From positions 6,315,490 through 6,379,489 of the forward strand of contig OY811975.1 of the NCBI GenBank assembly GCA_963681505.1: DNA of 64,000 nucleotides, written 5' to 3'. Below the pieces are notes generated by a model. That model had not been told where the DNA came from. It worked only from the letters and a program-made list of their open reading frames with translations, and did not search any database. A program made the translations under genes and the position numbers. Of this stretch, positions 38,330-48,999 are shown piece after piece (positions within the stretch are counted from its first letter, which is position 1; every line of letters starts with the position of its first letter). Source of the DNA: Eunapius fragilis. Its lineage: Eukaryota > Porifera > Demospongiae > Spongillida > Spongillidae.

Positions 38330-40395
38330 GCTTCCATTCTGGGCCTCACCCAGAGGTTGCCAGACGTAGCAAAGTCTAGCTCATGTAATTGGCTCCTCCC
38401 AATTGAGAACCCATGGCTATGTCATCATTACACACATACCTTGAGTAAGTTAGACACTGCTAATCACCAGGGAAGCATGGTACTGGTGAGGCTGTGCATT
38501 CTGGATCTCACCCAGAGGTTCCCTGACTTGGTAAAGTCTATCTCATGTCACTGGCCCCTCCCACCTGAGGACCCATGGCTATGTCATCATTACACACACA
38601 TACATTGAGTAAGTTAGATACTGCTTAATTACCAGGGAAGCATGGTACTGGTAAGGTTGCCTGACATGGGAAAGTCTACCTCAGGTCACTGGCCCCTCCC
38701 ACCTGAGGACCCATGGCTATGTCATCATTACACAGACATACCCTGAGTAAGTTAGATGCTGCTAAATCACCAAGGAAGCATGGAACTAGTGAGGTTGTGC
38801 ATTCTGGATCTCACCCAGAGGTTGCCTGACTTGGTAAAGTCTATCTCATGTCACTGGCCCCTCCCACCTGAGGACCCATGGCTATGTCACCATTACACAC
38901 ACATACATTGAGTAAAATAGATACTGCTAAATCACCAGGAAAGCATGGTACTGGTGAGGCTGTGCATTCTGGACCACATCCAGAGGTTGCCTGACATGGG
39001 AAAGTCTACCTCAGGTCACTGGCCCCTCCCACTAGAGGACCCATGGTTATGTCATCATTACACACACATACATTGAGTAAGTTACATACTGCTTAATTAC
39101 CAGGGAAGCATGGTACTGGTGAGGCTGTGCATTCTGGACCTCACCCAGAGGTTGCCTGACATGGGAAAGTCTACCTCAGGTCACTGGCCCCTCCCACCTG
39201 AGGACCCATGGCTATGTCATCATTACACACACATACATTGAGTAAGTTAGATACTACTTAATCACCAGGGAAGCATGGTACTGGTGAGGCTGGCATTCTG
39301 GACCTCACCCAGAGGTTGCCTGACTTGGTAAAGTCTATCTCATGTCACTGGCCCCTCCCACCTGAGGACCCATGGCTATGTCATCATTACACACACACAC
39401 ATCATTACACACACATACATTGAGTAAGTTAGATACTGCTAAATCACAAGGGAAGCATGGTACTGGTGAGGCTGTGCATTCTGGACCTCACCCAGAGGTT
39501 GCCTGACTTGGTAAAGTCTATCTCATGTCACTGGCCCTTCCCACCTGAGGACCCATGGCTATGTCATCATTACACACACATACATTGAGTAAGTTAGATA
39601 CTGCTAAATCACCAGGGAAGCATGGTGCTGGTGAGGCTGTGCATTCTGGACCTCACCCAGAGGTTGCCTGACATGGGAAAGTCTACCTCAGGTCACTGGC
39701 CCCTCCCACCTGAGGACCCATGGCTATGTCATCATTACACACACATACATTGAGTAAGTTAGATACTGCTTAATCACCAGGGAAGCATGGTACTTGTGAG
39801 GCTGTGCATTCTGGACCTCACCCAGAGGTTGCCTGACTTGGTTAAGTCTATCTCATGTCACTGGCCCCTCCCACCTGAGGACCCATGGCTATGTCATCAT
39901 AACACACACATACATTGAGTAAGTTAGATACTGCTAAATCACCAGGGAAACATGGTACTGGTGAGGCTGTGCATTCTGGACTTCACCCAGAGGTTGCCTG
40001 ACATGGTAAAGTCTACCTCAGGTCACTGGCCCCTCCCACCTGAGGACCCATGGCTATGTCATCATTACACACACATACATTAAGTTAGATGCTGCTTAAT
40101 CACCAGGAAAGCATGGTACTTGTGAGGCTGTGCATTCTGGACCTCAGGCAGAGGTTGCCTGACATGGTAAAGTCTATCACATGTCACTGGCCCCTCCCAC
40201 CTGAGGACCCATGGCCTTGTCACCATTACACACACATACATTGAGTAAGTTAGATACTACTTAATCACCAGGGAAGCATGGTACTGGTGAGGCTGTGCAT
40301 TCTGGACCTCACCCAGAGGTTGCCTGACATGGGAAAGTCTACCTCAGGTCACTGGCCCCTCCCACCTGAGGACTCATGGCTATGTCATCATTAAT
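38330..40395 (+). repeat. Satellite array, about 165-bp unit, about 13 copies
   Basis: CCCAGAGGTTGCCTGAC recurs near 38,351, 38,513, 38,816, 38,981, 39,146, 39,310, 39,493, 39,658, 39,823, 39,988, 40,149 and 40,313, mostly 164-165 bp apart. One unit around 38,650 lacks about 30 bp, and one near 39,400 carries an extra CACACACATCATTACAC insertion. Units are highly alike. Each contains CATGGCTATGTCATCATTAC followed by a CA-rich run. Confidence 0.95.
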
Positions 40396-40590
40396 GTATG
40401 TGTGTGTAATGATGACATAGCCATGGGTCCTCAGCTGGGAAGGGCCAGTGACATGAGATAGACTTTACCAAGTCAGGCAACCTCTGGGTGAGGTCCAGAA
40501 TGCACAGCCTCACCAGTGCCATGCTTCCCTGGTGATTTAGCAGTATCTAACTTACTCAATGTATTTGTGTGTAATGATGACATAGCATCG
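40396..40590 (-). repeat. Inverted satellite unit closing the array
   Basis: A full unit in reverse orientation (TAATGATGACATAGCCATGG ... GGCAACCTCTGGGTGAGGTC ... CTTACTCAATGTA) faces the last forward unit across ATGTATGTGTGTG, making a palindrome of about 350 bp centred near 40,400. Confidence 0.92.
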
Positions 40591-40829
40591 TCGCAAAAAA
40601 TTTATAGCTGTTAATGAAGAGCGATCGCATTATTATTTTGGCTCATTTACTTCGTAACATTGCGCATACGCATGTGCACATCATTTAGATCCAGCTGTGT
40701 AACAGATTTTGGGTCAGTGTAAAAGTATTAATGGATTTAAATTATCGTCGCTTTTAGAGCATGCACCTTTAATCTTATATACCTCCGGAAACAGTCACAA
40801 TCTCGTCAGAAGATAATTCCGTGCATTCA

Positions 40830-42084
40830 GAGCACACAGTTCCTTTAGATCCTCTAATCACTTTGCTCGAGACTTATGGTTGTCACTATGCCAATTTTTA
40901 CCTTGCAACATCGTCTTCCACCATCTCGCATGCACAGCAGCCGCCAAATGCTGTCGAAATATTGATGAAGAATGCTGAGTGACTTGTGTTACCACCAGCT
41001 GCTATTGATGATTCATCTTCTGGCTCTGAGCAACACATTCGTGGTGATAACAGGCTTCGTAAAGACTTTATTCACTATTTAGAAACAAAGAAGGTTGGCT
41101 GGAGTCCTATTACTACTGGTGAGCAATTTGTTAAAACACCTGTATCAGCTCTGGTGCCTAGATCCGCATCATCACCTGTTTATAGATCGGTGAGTGTAGA
41201 TTTTTTTTTTCTTGATACATGAACACACATTTGGTTGACTGGTACTCTTTTTAAAATTTCTACTCAGAGCATGGAAAAGGAAAAATATCAAGAAACCTCT
41301 GTTGTCAAACGAAGACCTTAAGCAACACGAGGAAAAGTTTTTGTCTCTGTTATGTCAACCATGGTTTGCTAGGACGGTTATCGATACAGAGGGTCTACTG
41401 CATGCTATTCACAAGTACATTGAGTATTTGTAACAGCAAACATCCACCATGAAAGAAGTTCATTACTCATTACACCTACAACGAAGTTCTGAAACCAATG
41501 TGTGCACAAATCTTTTGCCAGTAGTATAGTAATTACACACAGTACTGATTACACCCAAATCTGCAATGAATTAAGTTCCAAGCCTAATTACTTTCCGGTA
41601 TTTGAAAATGACTTGGCACCTTCTGATCGCTATAAAAGACGCCACTGGATTGATAACTTGAGTTTTCCATACAAGGTGATGCTAATGAAATATCCGTATG
41701 GAAATAGATTGGGCGCCCTTTTTTGTGTGAAAACTGTTAGACGAAGCCGTTGAAACAAGATATGCCCAAGTAATTTTGCAAGTGACTGAACAGTGTGCAG
41801 TATACTCCACATGAGAAATGAAACGAGATTTCATTGATGAATATAAATGCGGTAGCAAGTTCAAAAAGTGTCCTCCAATGTATTTTCATGGTGATTCATC
41901 CAGTCGACCTACTCAAGCACAGAAAATAATTGATGAGAGAGTTGCTAATGCAATGCTGACAATTGGTGATCCAAACATTTTGCTTGATCTCCGAAAGTTA
42001 AATGGCAATCCTAAGGCAACACTCTTTGATGATTTCTGGACAGAACTGTCCCCCTTTCTACATGGCCAGAAATGGAGGACATGA
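40830..42084 (+). pseudogene. Uncharacterised transposon-like gene, N-terminal part with an intron
   Basis: Open segments read LLETYGCHYANFYLATSSST (about 40,866), SSGSEQHIRGDNRLRKDFIH and LETKKVGWSP (about 41,010-41,110). A GT-AG intron is likely at 41,189-41,267 (GGTGAGTGTAG ... TTTCTACTCAG). Then come SDRYKRRHWIDNLSFPYKVM (about 41,622), CGSKFKKCPPMYFHGDSSSR (about 41,848) and LDLRKLNGNPKATLFDDFWT (about 41,984-42,044). I recognise this as the front part of a repeated protein family of sponges and cnidarians with no assigned function. There are several frame interruptions, and the reading ends shortly before the assembly gap. The piece at 43.56-45.19 kb is most likely the rest of the same gene. 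Confidence 0.55.
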
Positions 42085-42381
42085 ATGAATATGTAAAGTT
42101 GTGATAGAGATTTGAGAATTCTGATTTCACCAATAAATTTGTCACATTTTTAAATGATTTATCATGTTTCAAGACAAGAAATTATTAATTCATATCAATT
42201 AACAAAAAATAATTTTATCAAATTGAATTCCAAACACATTCAATATTCGCTAAAAATCAATCTGATTATACTATATGTGTATCGTGAAACGAACATTAAG
42301 CATCCATTAACTAAAATCAAGAGAAATAAATTAATTACAACCAAGCATAACTAATTATATTCATAAGCGTATGTCATTATG
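42085..42381. other. AT-rich stretch before the assembly gap
   Basis: Very AT-rich sequence with no conserved coding segment. It runs directly into a 200-N gap. Confidence 0.5.
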
Positions 42382-42581
42382 NNNNNNNNNNNNNNNNNNN
42401 NNNNNNNNNNNNNNNNNNNNNNNNNNNNNNNNNNNNNNNNNNNNNNNNNNNNNNNNNNNNNNNNNNNNNNNNNNNNNNNNNNNNNNNNNNNNNNNNNNNN
42501 NNNNNNNNNNNNNNNNNNNNNNNNNNNNNNNNNNNNNNNNNNNNNNNNNNNNNNNNNNNNNNNNNNNNNNNNNNNNNNNNN
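42382..42581. other. Assembly gap (200 N)
   Basis: Exactly 200 N, a conventional placeholder for a gap whose true length may be unknown. ORFs reported across it are meaningless. The two halves of the transposon-like gene lie on either side. Confidence 0.99.
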
Positions 42582-42693
42582 CCATGGGCGTACTCAGCCT
42601 TCAGGAAGAGGGTCGAATTTGGTTTACATGCATCATATATGGCAAGGGCGGACACAGGAGAGGGGTTTACGGTCAGACCCGCGATACGAAAAG

Positions 42694-42697
<4 letters not shown>

Positions 42698-42725
<28 letters not shown>

Positions 42726-42735
42726 AGGGGGGGGG
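42698..42735 (+). repeat. G run of about 38 nt
   Basis: A nearly pure G tract with a single A lies about 115 bp right of the gap. Such runs are prone to sequencing error and can form G-quadruplexes. Confidence 0.9.
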
Positions 42736-43559
42736 TTGCTGTACGCTTCAGGCCCTTTATCCACCCCTGTACGGTATACTTACTCAATGGTGAAGGTGTC
42801 CTCGCTTTGGGGAGAGGATCCATCAACCCCCCACCTCCCCCCTCTGCGTAGGATACGGCACGTTGTCACGCAGTGTGGTACGTCCTGCTATTTTTGATAA
42901 TGTGTGCGTACGGCCTTGCAGTTACAACGTTAAATAACTCCAAAGCCAGGCAGCTATAGCTCTATGGCAGCTACTCATAATACACATTGTACATTGAAAA
43001 CGTGACGTATTGTTCATGAATAATTCATATACTGCCTCAGATTTTGAAGTAGGGTACACTAAAGTGACATTCTAATCTTGTGTGTAGGTCTCAAAAATAT
43101 ACGACTTGATCTGAAGGTTATCTCAATAGTTCAGCCTTCATATTCCATCCGGTAGACTTGAAGTTTCTGTCTGAGTAATCGGAAATAAATAGAACAAGCA
43201 AAGCAATGGCATGTTCCACGTACAAAGTATGTAATAAACACAAAACTGCGTTTCTAATTTGTACTGAACACATTTCAACGGGGATCAGAATGTGCAAAAG
43301 ATAGTCTATTATTATTACTACCATAATCTGCCTGGTAGACTTAAGATTTTGCTTCCGTACAAGAACCGTGCGTGTTAGTAGACATTTCTCCATTCACTTC
43401 CCGTTCAATACATTTTATACGCGTGACGCGGGTATTCAATTATTCATGTCCGGGATTGCTGGACATGAGAGGAATGAACACCTGCATGCTGTTGATGATC
43501 GACGCACATCGTGAAGTGCTTCACATGCCTTAGCTGTTTCTGTTCAGCACCACAGTGAT
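42736..43559. other. Stretch between gap and second gene piece
   Basis: No conserved coding segment is recognised. Sequence near 42,590-42,860, with TGCGTAGGATACGGCAC and flanking G and C runs, may be a short non-autonomous element. Confidence 0.4.
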
Positions 43560-45190
43560 ATTATGACAGAGCGGTTGGTCGGTCTCTCAAATTTCCCCAT
43601 CAGGCTAAAGCTATTCCTTCTGAAGAATGGATTCTCCTACAGTTTTGGCCAAGAAATCCATATGTCTTTGAGCACTCATCCCTTCTTCACACTGGTGATT
43701 CAATGTAAAGCAGAAAGTCCAAATTCGACAGCAGAGGAAAGATCATCAAGATTCAAAGCATTGTAGAGTGATTCTCAAATATGCCAGTTTGCTTGCATGC
43801 CTAGACATGTAGTCACTTACATGTCAGTGGATGACAAGGCAATTATTTCTATAGGAGTACCAAGCCTTCCTATTGCTGCTACAAGCAAGACATAACAGTT
43901 CACTGGTCATTAAAGGTACAGCATCCCTGGAAGCTCTTGATCATGACTTTCATATTCATGGATTGTACCATCTGTTACGTTTGTTGCTGACATTCCTGAG
44001 ACACCACAAGACAGTTTTTATTGCGGAATACCATATGTCATACTTAAAGATAAGGTACATATACTGCAACCATCGTCACCTCCTCGCCATACTACGGAAC
44101 AATGTAAAATTATATCTACTGATTTCCCTAACTCTTTGGTTGCGCTGCTTGTCAATGACAGAGGGCCAGACTCTATAGGCTGACATACTATTCGGTTCAA
44201 GTATCCCTACTATGCGTATTTTTAGAACGTAACGTGGATATGTAATTACTGTACATACTTGTCCGTACCAAAGCTGGCAGAACATTGCGGAGAGAATGGC
44301 AACTCTTAATCTTGGTCTTCAGAATGTATAGCACTCGCTATAGGAAGGGAATGCCAGAAGAATATAAAAAATTGATTGCTAACAAATCAACACTTGGTGC
44401 AATTCTTGGTGTAGTAACACAGTATCCTACATGTAATTTAAAGCTGCAGCTACTACAGTCTTTAGCACAGCCCTTACACTGTTATTCATGGCCCTTAAAA
44501 TTAAGGAAGAGATGATATATATCAGAGAGCCTGCCATAGATGAAGAGATTTTATCCACGTTTGAACATATCCATGTGGTAGATGTTAATATTTCAGCTGA
44601 GCAGCTGAGAAAGGAAGACTGAAAGGAGAAAGTAAAGCTTCTAACTTTATGAAGCCACACTGCCATTACACTCCTTACATTTTTCGGGTTAAATTCAGAC
44701 TGTGTTCCTGCTGTATGAATCATCCTATCCAAATCACATCTGACCAGTTAATCTGCCACTTCCTCTATTGGATACCTCGGAGACAGGTTATCTTTCAATT
44801 GAAGAGCGATATGGTAAACTACCATCAGATACAGATAGGCCCTCAGCCACACATACATTTAGTTCAGAAGCAGCAGAAGTGGATGCAATGCGCAAAACCC
44901 TTTTTAATAACGCTAAAGTAAGGCAAGTAGTTTTTTGTGATGAATGTTTTAAACCTAGGTGCTTCTTTGCAATCTCAAAATTATGCAAAGAAGAGGAAAT
45001 TGTTATTGAACGAGTAATAGAGACTATAAAACCTACTCATGTGGATCACCTCTTTTCCCTCCAGATTCGCGACACAACAATTGTACGCCAAAACTGCTGC
45101 TGTGCAGACCCTGTTGAAAGTGTGTATTACACTGCCACACTAAACAAATTCCCTCCAGTGTGCTTCTATAGCGGTATGGCAGGTAACTGA
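43560..45190 (+). pseudogene. Uncharacterised transposon-like gene, DDE-like core and C-terminus
   Basis: Segments in order are EEWILLQFWPRNPYVFEH (about 43,622), MSVDDKAIISIGVP (about 43,821), EALDHDFHIHG (about 43,930), ETPQDSFYCGIPYVILKDKV (about 44,000), ALLVNDRGPDS (about 44,144-44,176), CPYQSWQNIAERMATLNLGL (about 44,260-44,320), LPLPLLDTSETGYLSIEERY (about 44,758), VRQVVFCDECFKPRC (about 44,920) and FPPVCFYSG (about 45,150). The spaced VDDKA, NDxGPD and NxAER look like the D, D and E of an RNase-H-fold transposase or integrase core, followed by Cys-rich zinc-binding stretches. This is inference from motif pattern. Several frame changes show that it is broken. It probably continues the gene piece at 40.83-42.08 kb. 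Confidence 0.55.
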
Positions 45191-46487
45191 AGGCAAAGTG
45201 GAACTGCAAATGTAGTATGCAGTTGTCCGTCACTTATGCTTTCTGTGCCAATCAGATGGCAAAACGCACAAGGTCGGTCGTCCCAACAAAGTCAAGAGAC
45301 AACGAACTGCGAGCCGTGTGTAATTATATTCATGCGAGCCCCCGCCCCCCCCCCCCCCTCATTTTAATTTATTGATTCACCGAGACACAACTAATCGACT
45401 TTAAATGACCTTACAATGCAAAGCTACCGTTACAACACAAGGCTACCGTTCCAACACAAAGCTACCGTTACAACACAATTCTACAGTTACAAGACAAGGC
45501 TATACCATTTATACAATTAGAATACAAGACTACTATAGGCTACAACGGTGGCGTCGGAAGGAGATAATAGCAGGGGGCGCTATATGGTGCTGTCCCGAGA
45601 AGTGTGCGGGGGGGGGGGGGGGGGGGCACCCCTCCCGCTCAGCTAGGGAGCGCTTTAGGCTCCCCCATCGGGGTCTGCATGGGGCGGAGCCCCAGAATCC
45701 AACGCTTTTCGTGCTTAAAAAACTCCAAAAACTACACGGCGGTCACAGGCCTTTATTAAACATGCATGCATAGATCGTTTATATGTCGTCCGGATAACCA
45801 CTATTGTTCCCGAGTGGGTCAAAAAGGGTATAATTGGAACAATGCTAAGCATGCCGGAAAAATGGCGTCATTAAACTCATTATCTTAGTGCATTGTTTGG
45901 AGCCACTTTTTGCACAACCAGAATGAAACTCAGCAACATGGAGAGTCTAGGCATGTAGAAAGGACCTTTCTGTACACATGCGTACCTAATTCAGATGCAG
46001 AAAGTGTTTTATACTCAGCGGCGGGGAGGTGTTTCTATTGTACGCATGTGCAATTGGTGCGGGAGACTACTATTAGTCTGATTCAAAGTGTTCCCGTCTG
46101 GAAGTTTTTCGAGACATGCCACACCATCCGACATTACGTGCTGACATTGTTCAAGATACATTTCAAAGTGGCTCTGTTATAATCTTGCTAGTTTTTTGAG
46201 CACAAAAAGTACGAATATTCGACTTTTTTGCATGGTAGACTGGAATACGACACAACGCCGTCTTGAGAGAAAAGCTTTCATTAATATTGGGGATGCACTT
46301 TATTGCATTCAAAGTACTATGCGATTGTTCAAAGCTCACAGTTGACTGTACTTTATACCCTCCCGGCCGCTTCGACCTGACTTAGTGACACGCCCCCTAC
46401 ACATGCAACATGCATGCATGTTAATACAATGGCATATCCATGAAGTAAAAATACATACGTTTGTCCATTGATTCCTTACCACACACA
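45191..46487. other. Stretch with short repeats and G/C runs
   Basis: A C run lies at 45,338-45,357. About four copies of a 17-18 bp unit, GCTACCGTTACAACACAA, lie at 45,410-45,490. GGTGGCGTCGGAAG precedes a G run at 45,608-45,626. No gene is recognised. The same GCTACCGTTACAACACAA unit reappears at 48,350-48,430. Confidence 0.6.
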
Positions 46488-46556
46488 CGCACACATTACA
46501 CATGCACACACACATGCACACACACATGCACACACACACATACACACAGATCACAG
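46488..46556. repeat. (CA)n microsatellite with ATG interruptions
   Basis: A CA-rich tract with a regular ACACACACATGC pattern. Short ORFs read through it are chance. Confidence 0.9.
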
Positions 46557-46687
46557 CAATATGCATGCACATTAATTCCACAAAAATACATAATTATTTA
46601 TCATATTATATTTTAAAAAATCATCCTTAAGAAGTTTTTTAAGAGCCGCTGAGAGCTGGTTGTGCATGCATGGTTGTGTGCATCTGG

Positions 46688-47478
46688 TTGAGGAGCCAGA
46701 GCTAGTTGTGGGCCAGTGCTGGTTGTGGTGCCAGGGCTGACCAGAGCCAGAGCTGGTTGTGGGGCCAGAGCTGGTTGTGGGACCTAGGCCCAGAGCTAGC
46801 TGTGGAGCCAGTGCTGGTTGTGGGGCCAGAGCTGGTTGTGGGGCCAGAGCTGGTTGTGGGGCCAGAGCTGGTTGTGGGGCTAGAGCTGGTTGTGGGTCCA
46901 GGGTATGGAGCCAGAGCTGGTTGTGGGTCCAGGGTATGGAGCCAGAGCTGGTTGTGGGACCAGAGCTGGTTGTGGAGCCAGCGCTGAATGTGGGTCCAGG
47001 GTATGGAGCCAGAGATGGTTGTGGGGTTAGGGCTGGTTGTGGTACCAGAGCTGGTTGTGGGGCAGAACTGGTTGTGGGGCCAGGCTGGTTGTGGTGCCAG
47101 AGCTGGTTGTGGAGCCAGAGCTAGTTGTGGAGCCAGGGCTGGTTGTGGGGGGCAGAGCTGGTTGTGGGTCTGGCATGGAGCCAGAGCTGGTTGTGGGGCC
47201 AGGGCTGATTGTGGAGTCAGAGCTGGTTGTGGAGCCAGAGTTGGTTGTGGAGCCAGGGCTGGTTGTGGAACCAGGGCTGACTGTGAGGCCAGGGCTGGTT
47301 GTGGAGCCAGGGCTGGTTGTGCAGCCAGAGCTGGTTGTGGGGTTGTACATTCACGAGGTCAGGGTAGCACAGTTGTACATGGGCCCAGGGTTGGTGTGGG
47401 ACCAGAGCTGGTTGTGAGGCATGGTTATGGGCCAGAGGTCAGGGTTGGGTTGTGGGGGTAGGGCTGGTTGTACATGGG
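46688..47478 (+). repeat. 18-bp minisatellite, about 40 copies
   Basis: The unit is close to GGTTGTGGGGCCAGAGCT with many point variants and some 12-24 bp spacing changes. Because 18 is a multiple of three, all frames stay open for long stretches (repeats of ELVVGP, GARAGC or TTSPGS). I do not regard these as genes. Confidence 0.93.
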
Positions 47479-48439
47479 GTCAGGGCCAGTATGTGAGACC
47501 ATGCAAGCATGCATGGACATTAGAACCTTTCATTTTCTAAAATGCCAGTGTCTGTTGTATAAAACAGTCCGTGCACAACTATAACGCAGTACTATACTGA
47601 TTAACCGTTTTGACCTAGTTGCTAGGTCTCGTGCACGAACTGTTAACTTCAAAACGTATAACAGAGCCACTTAGAAAACAAAGAACTTATCAAGTTCATT
47701 CCATGTACAATGCAACGCTATGTGCCGTTGGAGCCAGAAAACTTCTTCGGTTTGTACACAAGCCAATGAGTAACGACGTACCGCTAAAAGTGTATATGTT
47801 TTAAGTCGTACAGTGTTCGATTGGCTTAAGCTACGATCATGGTACTTGTGGTGTCGGATAGAGTAAAAGTTTTATAACCATAAAACAGCGTCAAATATGC
47901 TACCAAGAGTTGTGTTAAAAAAGAGTAGCGCACATTCCAACGTTGTTTGATTGCAATATTTCGTTGCAAAGCACACGCAGACATTTCAATATATCTGGGC
48001 GTAGGTCTATTTGACCCACGTTTCAATGTATTGAAACAGTTGTGTAACCGCTATAGCAATTGTTGAAATTTTTAAATAATAATTTATCGCTGTTTAAAGC
48101 TATCTGACTCAGTTAAATGTTGTACATCTTAATTCATTGTGCCGGGCGTTCGATCGTATGTGTAATTGACACCACATAAGCAGCAGCATGCAGCATTGTG
48201 AATAAAATTAACCATAGCCTATAATGTAGGGGGGGGGGGGGGGAATGATACGTTCGCCCCCCCCCCCCCCCCCCCCTTTATCGCTGCTGGGGGGGGGGGG
48301 GGGGGGGGGGGGTGATAGCCCCTTCTGCCCCCTCGGTTCCGACGCCTGTGTTAACAACACACGGCTACTGTTACAGCACTAGGCTATACCGTTACAACAC
48401 AAGGCTACCGCTACAACACAATTACACAATTAAGGCTAC
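47479..48439. other. Stretch with G/C-run hairpin and short tandem repeat
   Basis: Alternating homopolymers (G 48,229-48,243, C 48,257-48,276, G 48,289-48,312) can fold on each other. GCTACCGTTACAACACAA-like units follow at 48,350-48,430. GGTTCCGACGCC nearby mirrors GGCGTCGGAAG at 45.55 kb, as if two related non-autonomous elements flank the minisatellite. No gene is seen. Confidence 0.55.
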
Positions 48440-48780
48440 TAGCCCAGCAAAAAGTTCTTGTGCAAGATCTGGTCGATGGCAAGATTCTTGACCAAGAAGC
48501 CAAGATCCATTTCAAGAATCATGACTTATGGTAAGATTGCAAGTTTCTTAACTTTAGAAATAGGGCCAGATTACAAGTTTCTTAACCTTGTATCAAATCT
48601 ATGGCAAGATTATAGTACGCCCACAGTGGCATGGTTGCAAGACTCTTGACCTACTTCATGTACATAGCTCAATTGCAAGATCTTTGCATGCACTGTTACA
48701 AGATTCTTGTACCAAGAATGACGGTCACCGATTGCAAGCTATGGTAATTGCAGGATTCTTTAAATTAAGACTGCATGGAT
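48440..48780. repeat. Degenerate repeats around GCAAGATTCTTGACC
   Basis: About ten variants of a CAAGATTCTTG-like palindromic core are spaced irregularly (for example GGCAAGATTCTTGACC, TTGCAAGTTTCTTAAC and TTACAAGATTCTTGTACC). The function is unknown. It could be a relic of a tandem array or a cluster of binding sites. Confidence 0.5.
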
Positions 48781-48999
48781 GATTCTAATTATAGTTATAG
48801 TACAGTGATTGTTAGCACATTTAAGCAATTCATTCAAGTATGATACTAGTATACATTACATTAGTTATTAATTATGTTACGCCTGAAGTAAAAGGCAACA
48901 AAATTATACATGTACATGTAAACTACTTTTACATACCACACAAAAACTAGCAACATAATTTGAATCCAATGTACATATATATTAGGAATGAGGACAATC
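48781..48999. other. Short AT-rich stretch
   Basis: No feature except an ATACATGTACATGTAAAC string near 48,907. Confidence 0.4.

Noticed and set aside
38330-40590. CRISPR-like array
   Set aside because: The repeats are 165-bp head-to-tail units without unique spacers, in animal DNA. It is a satellite.
42361-42897. ORFs running through the N gap
   Set aside because: They consist mainly of unknown residues. Only the flanking sequence is real.
46706-47461. Long ORFs (93-157 codons) on both strands
   Set aside because: They only follow the 18-bp minisatellite, whose period is divisible by three. No start context, domain or non-repeat sequence supports a gene.
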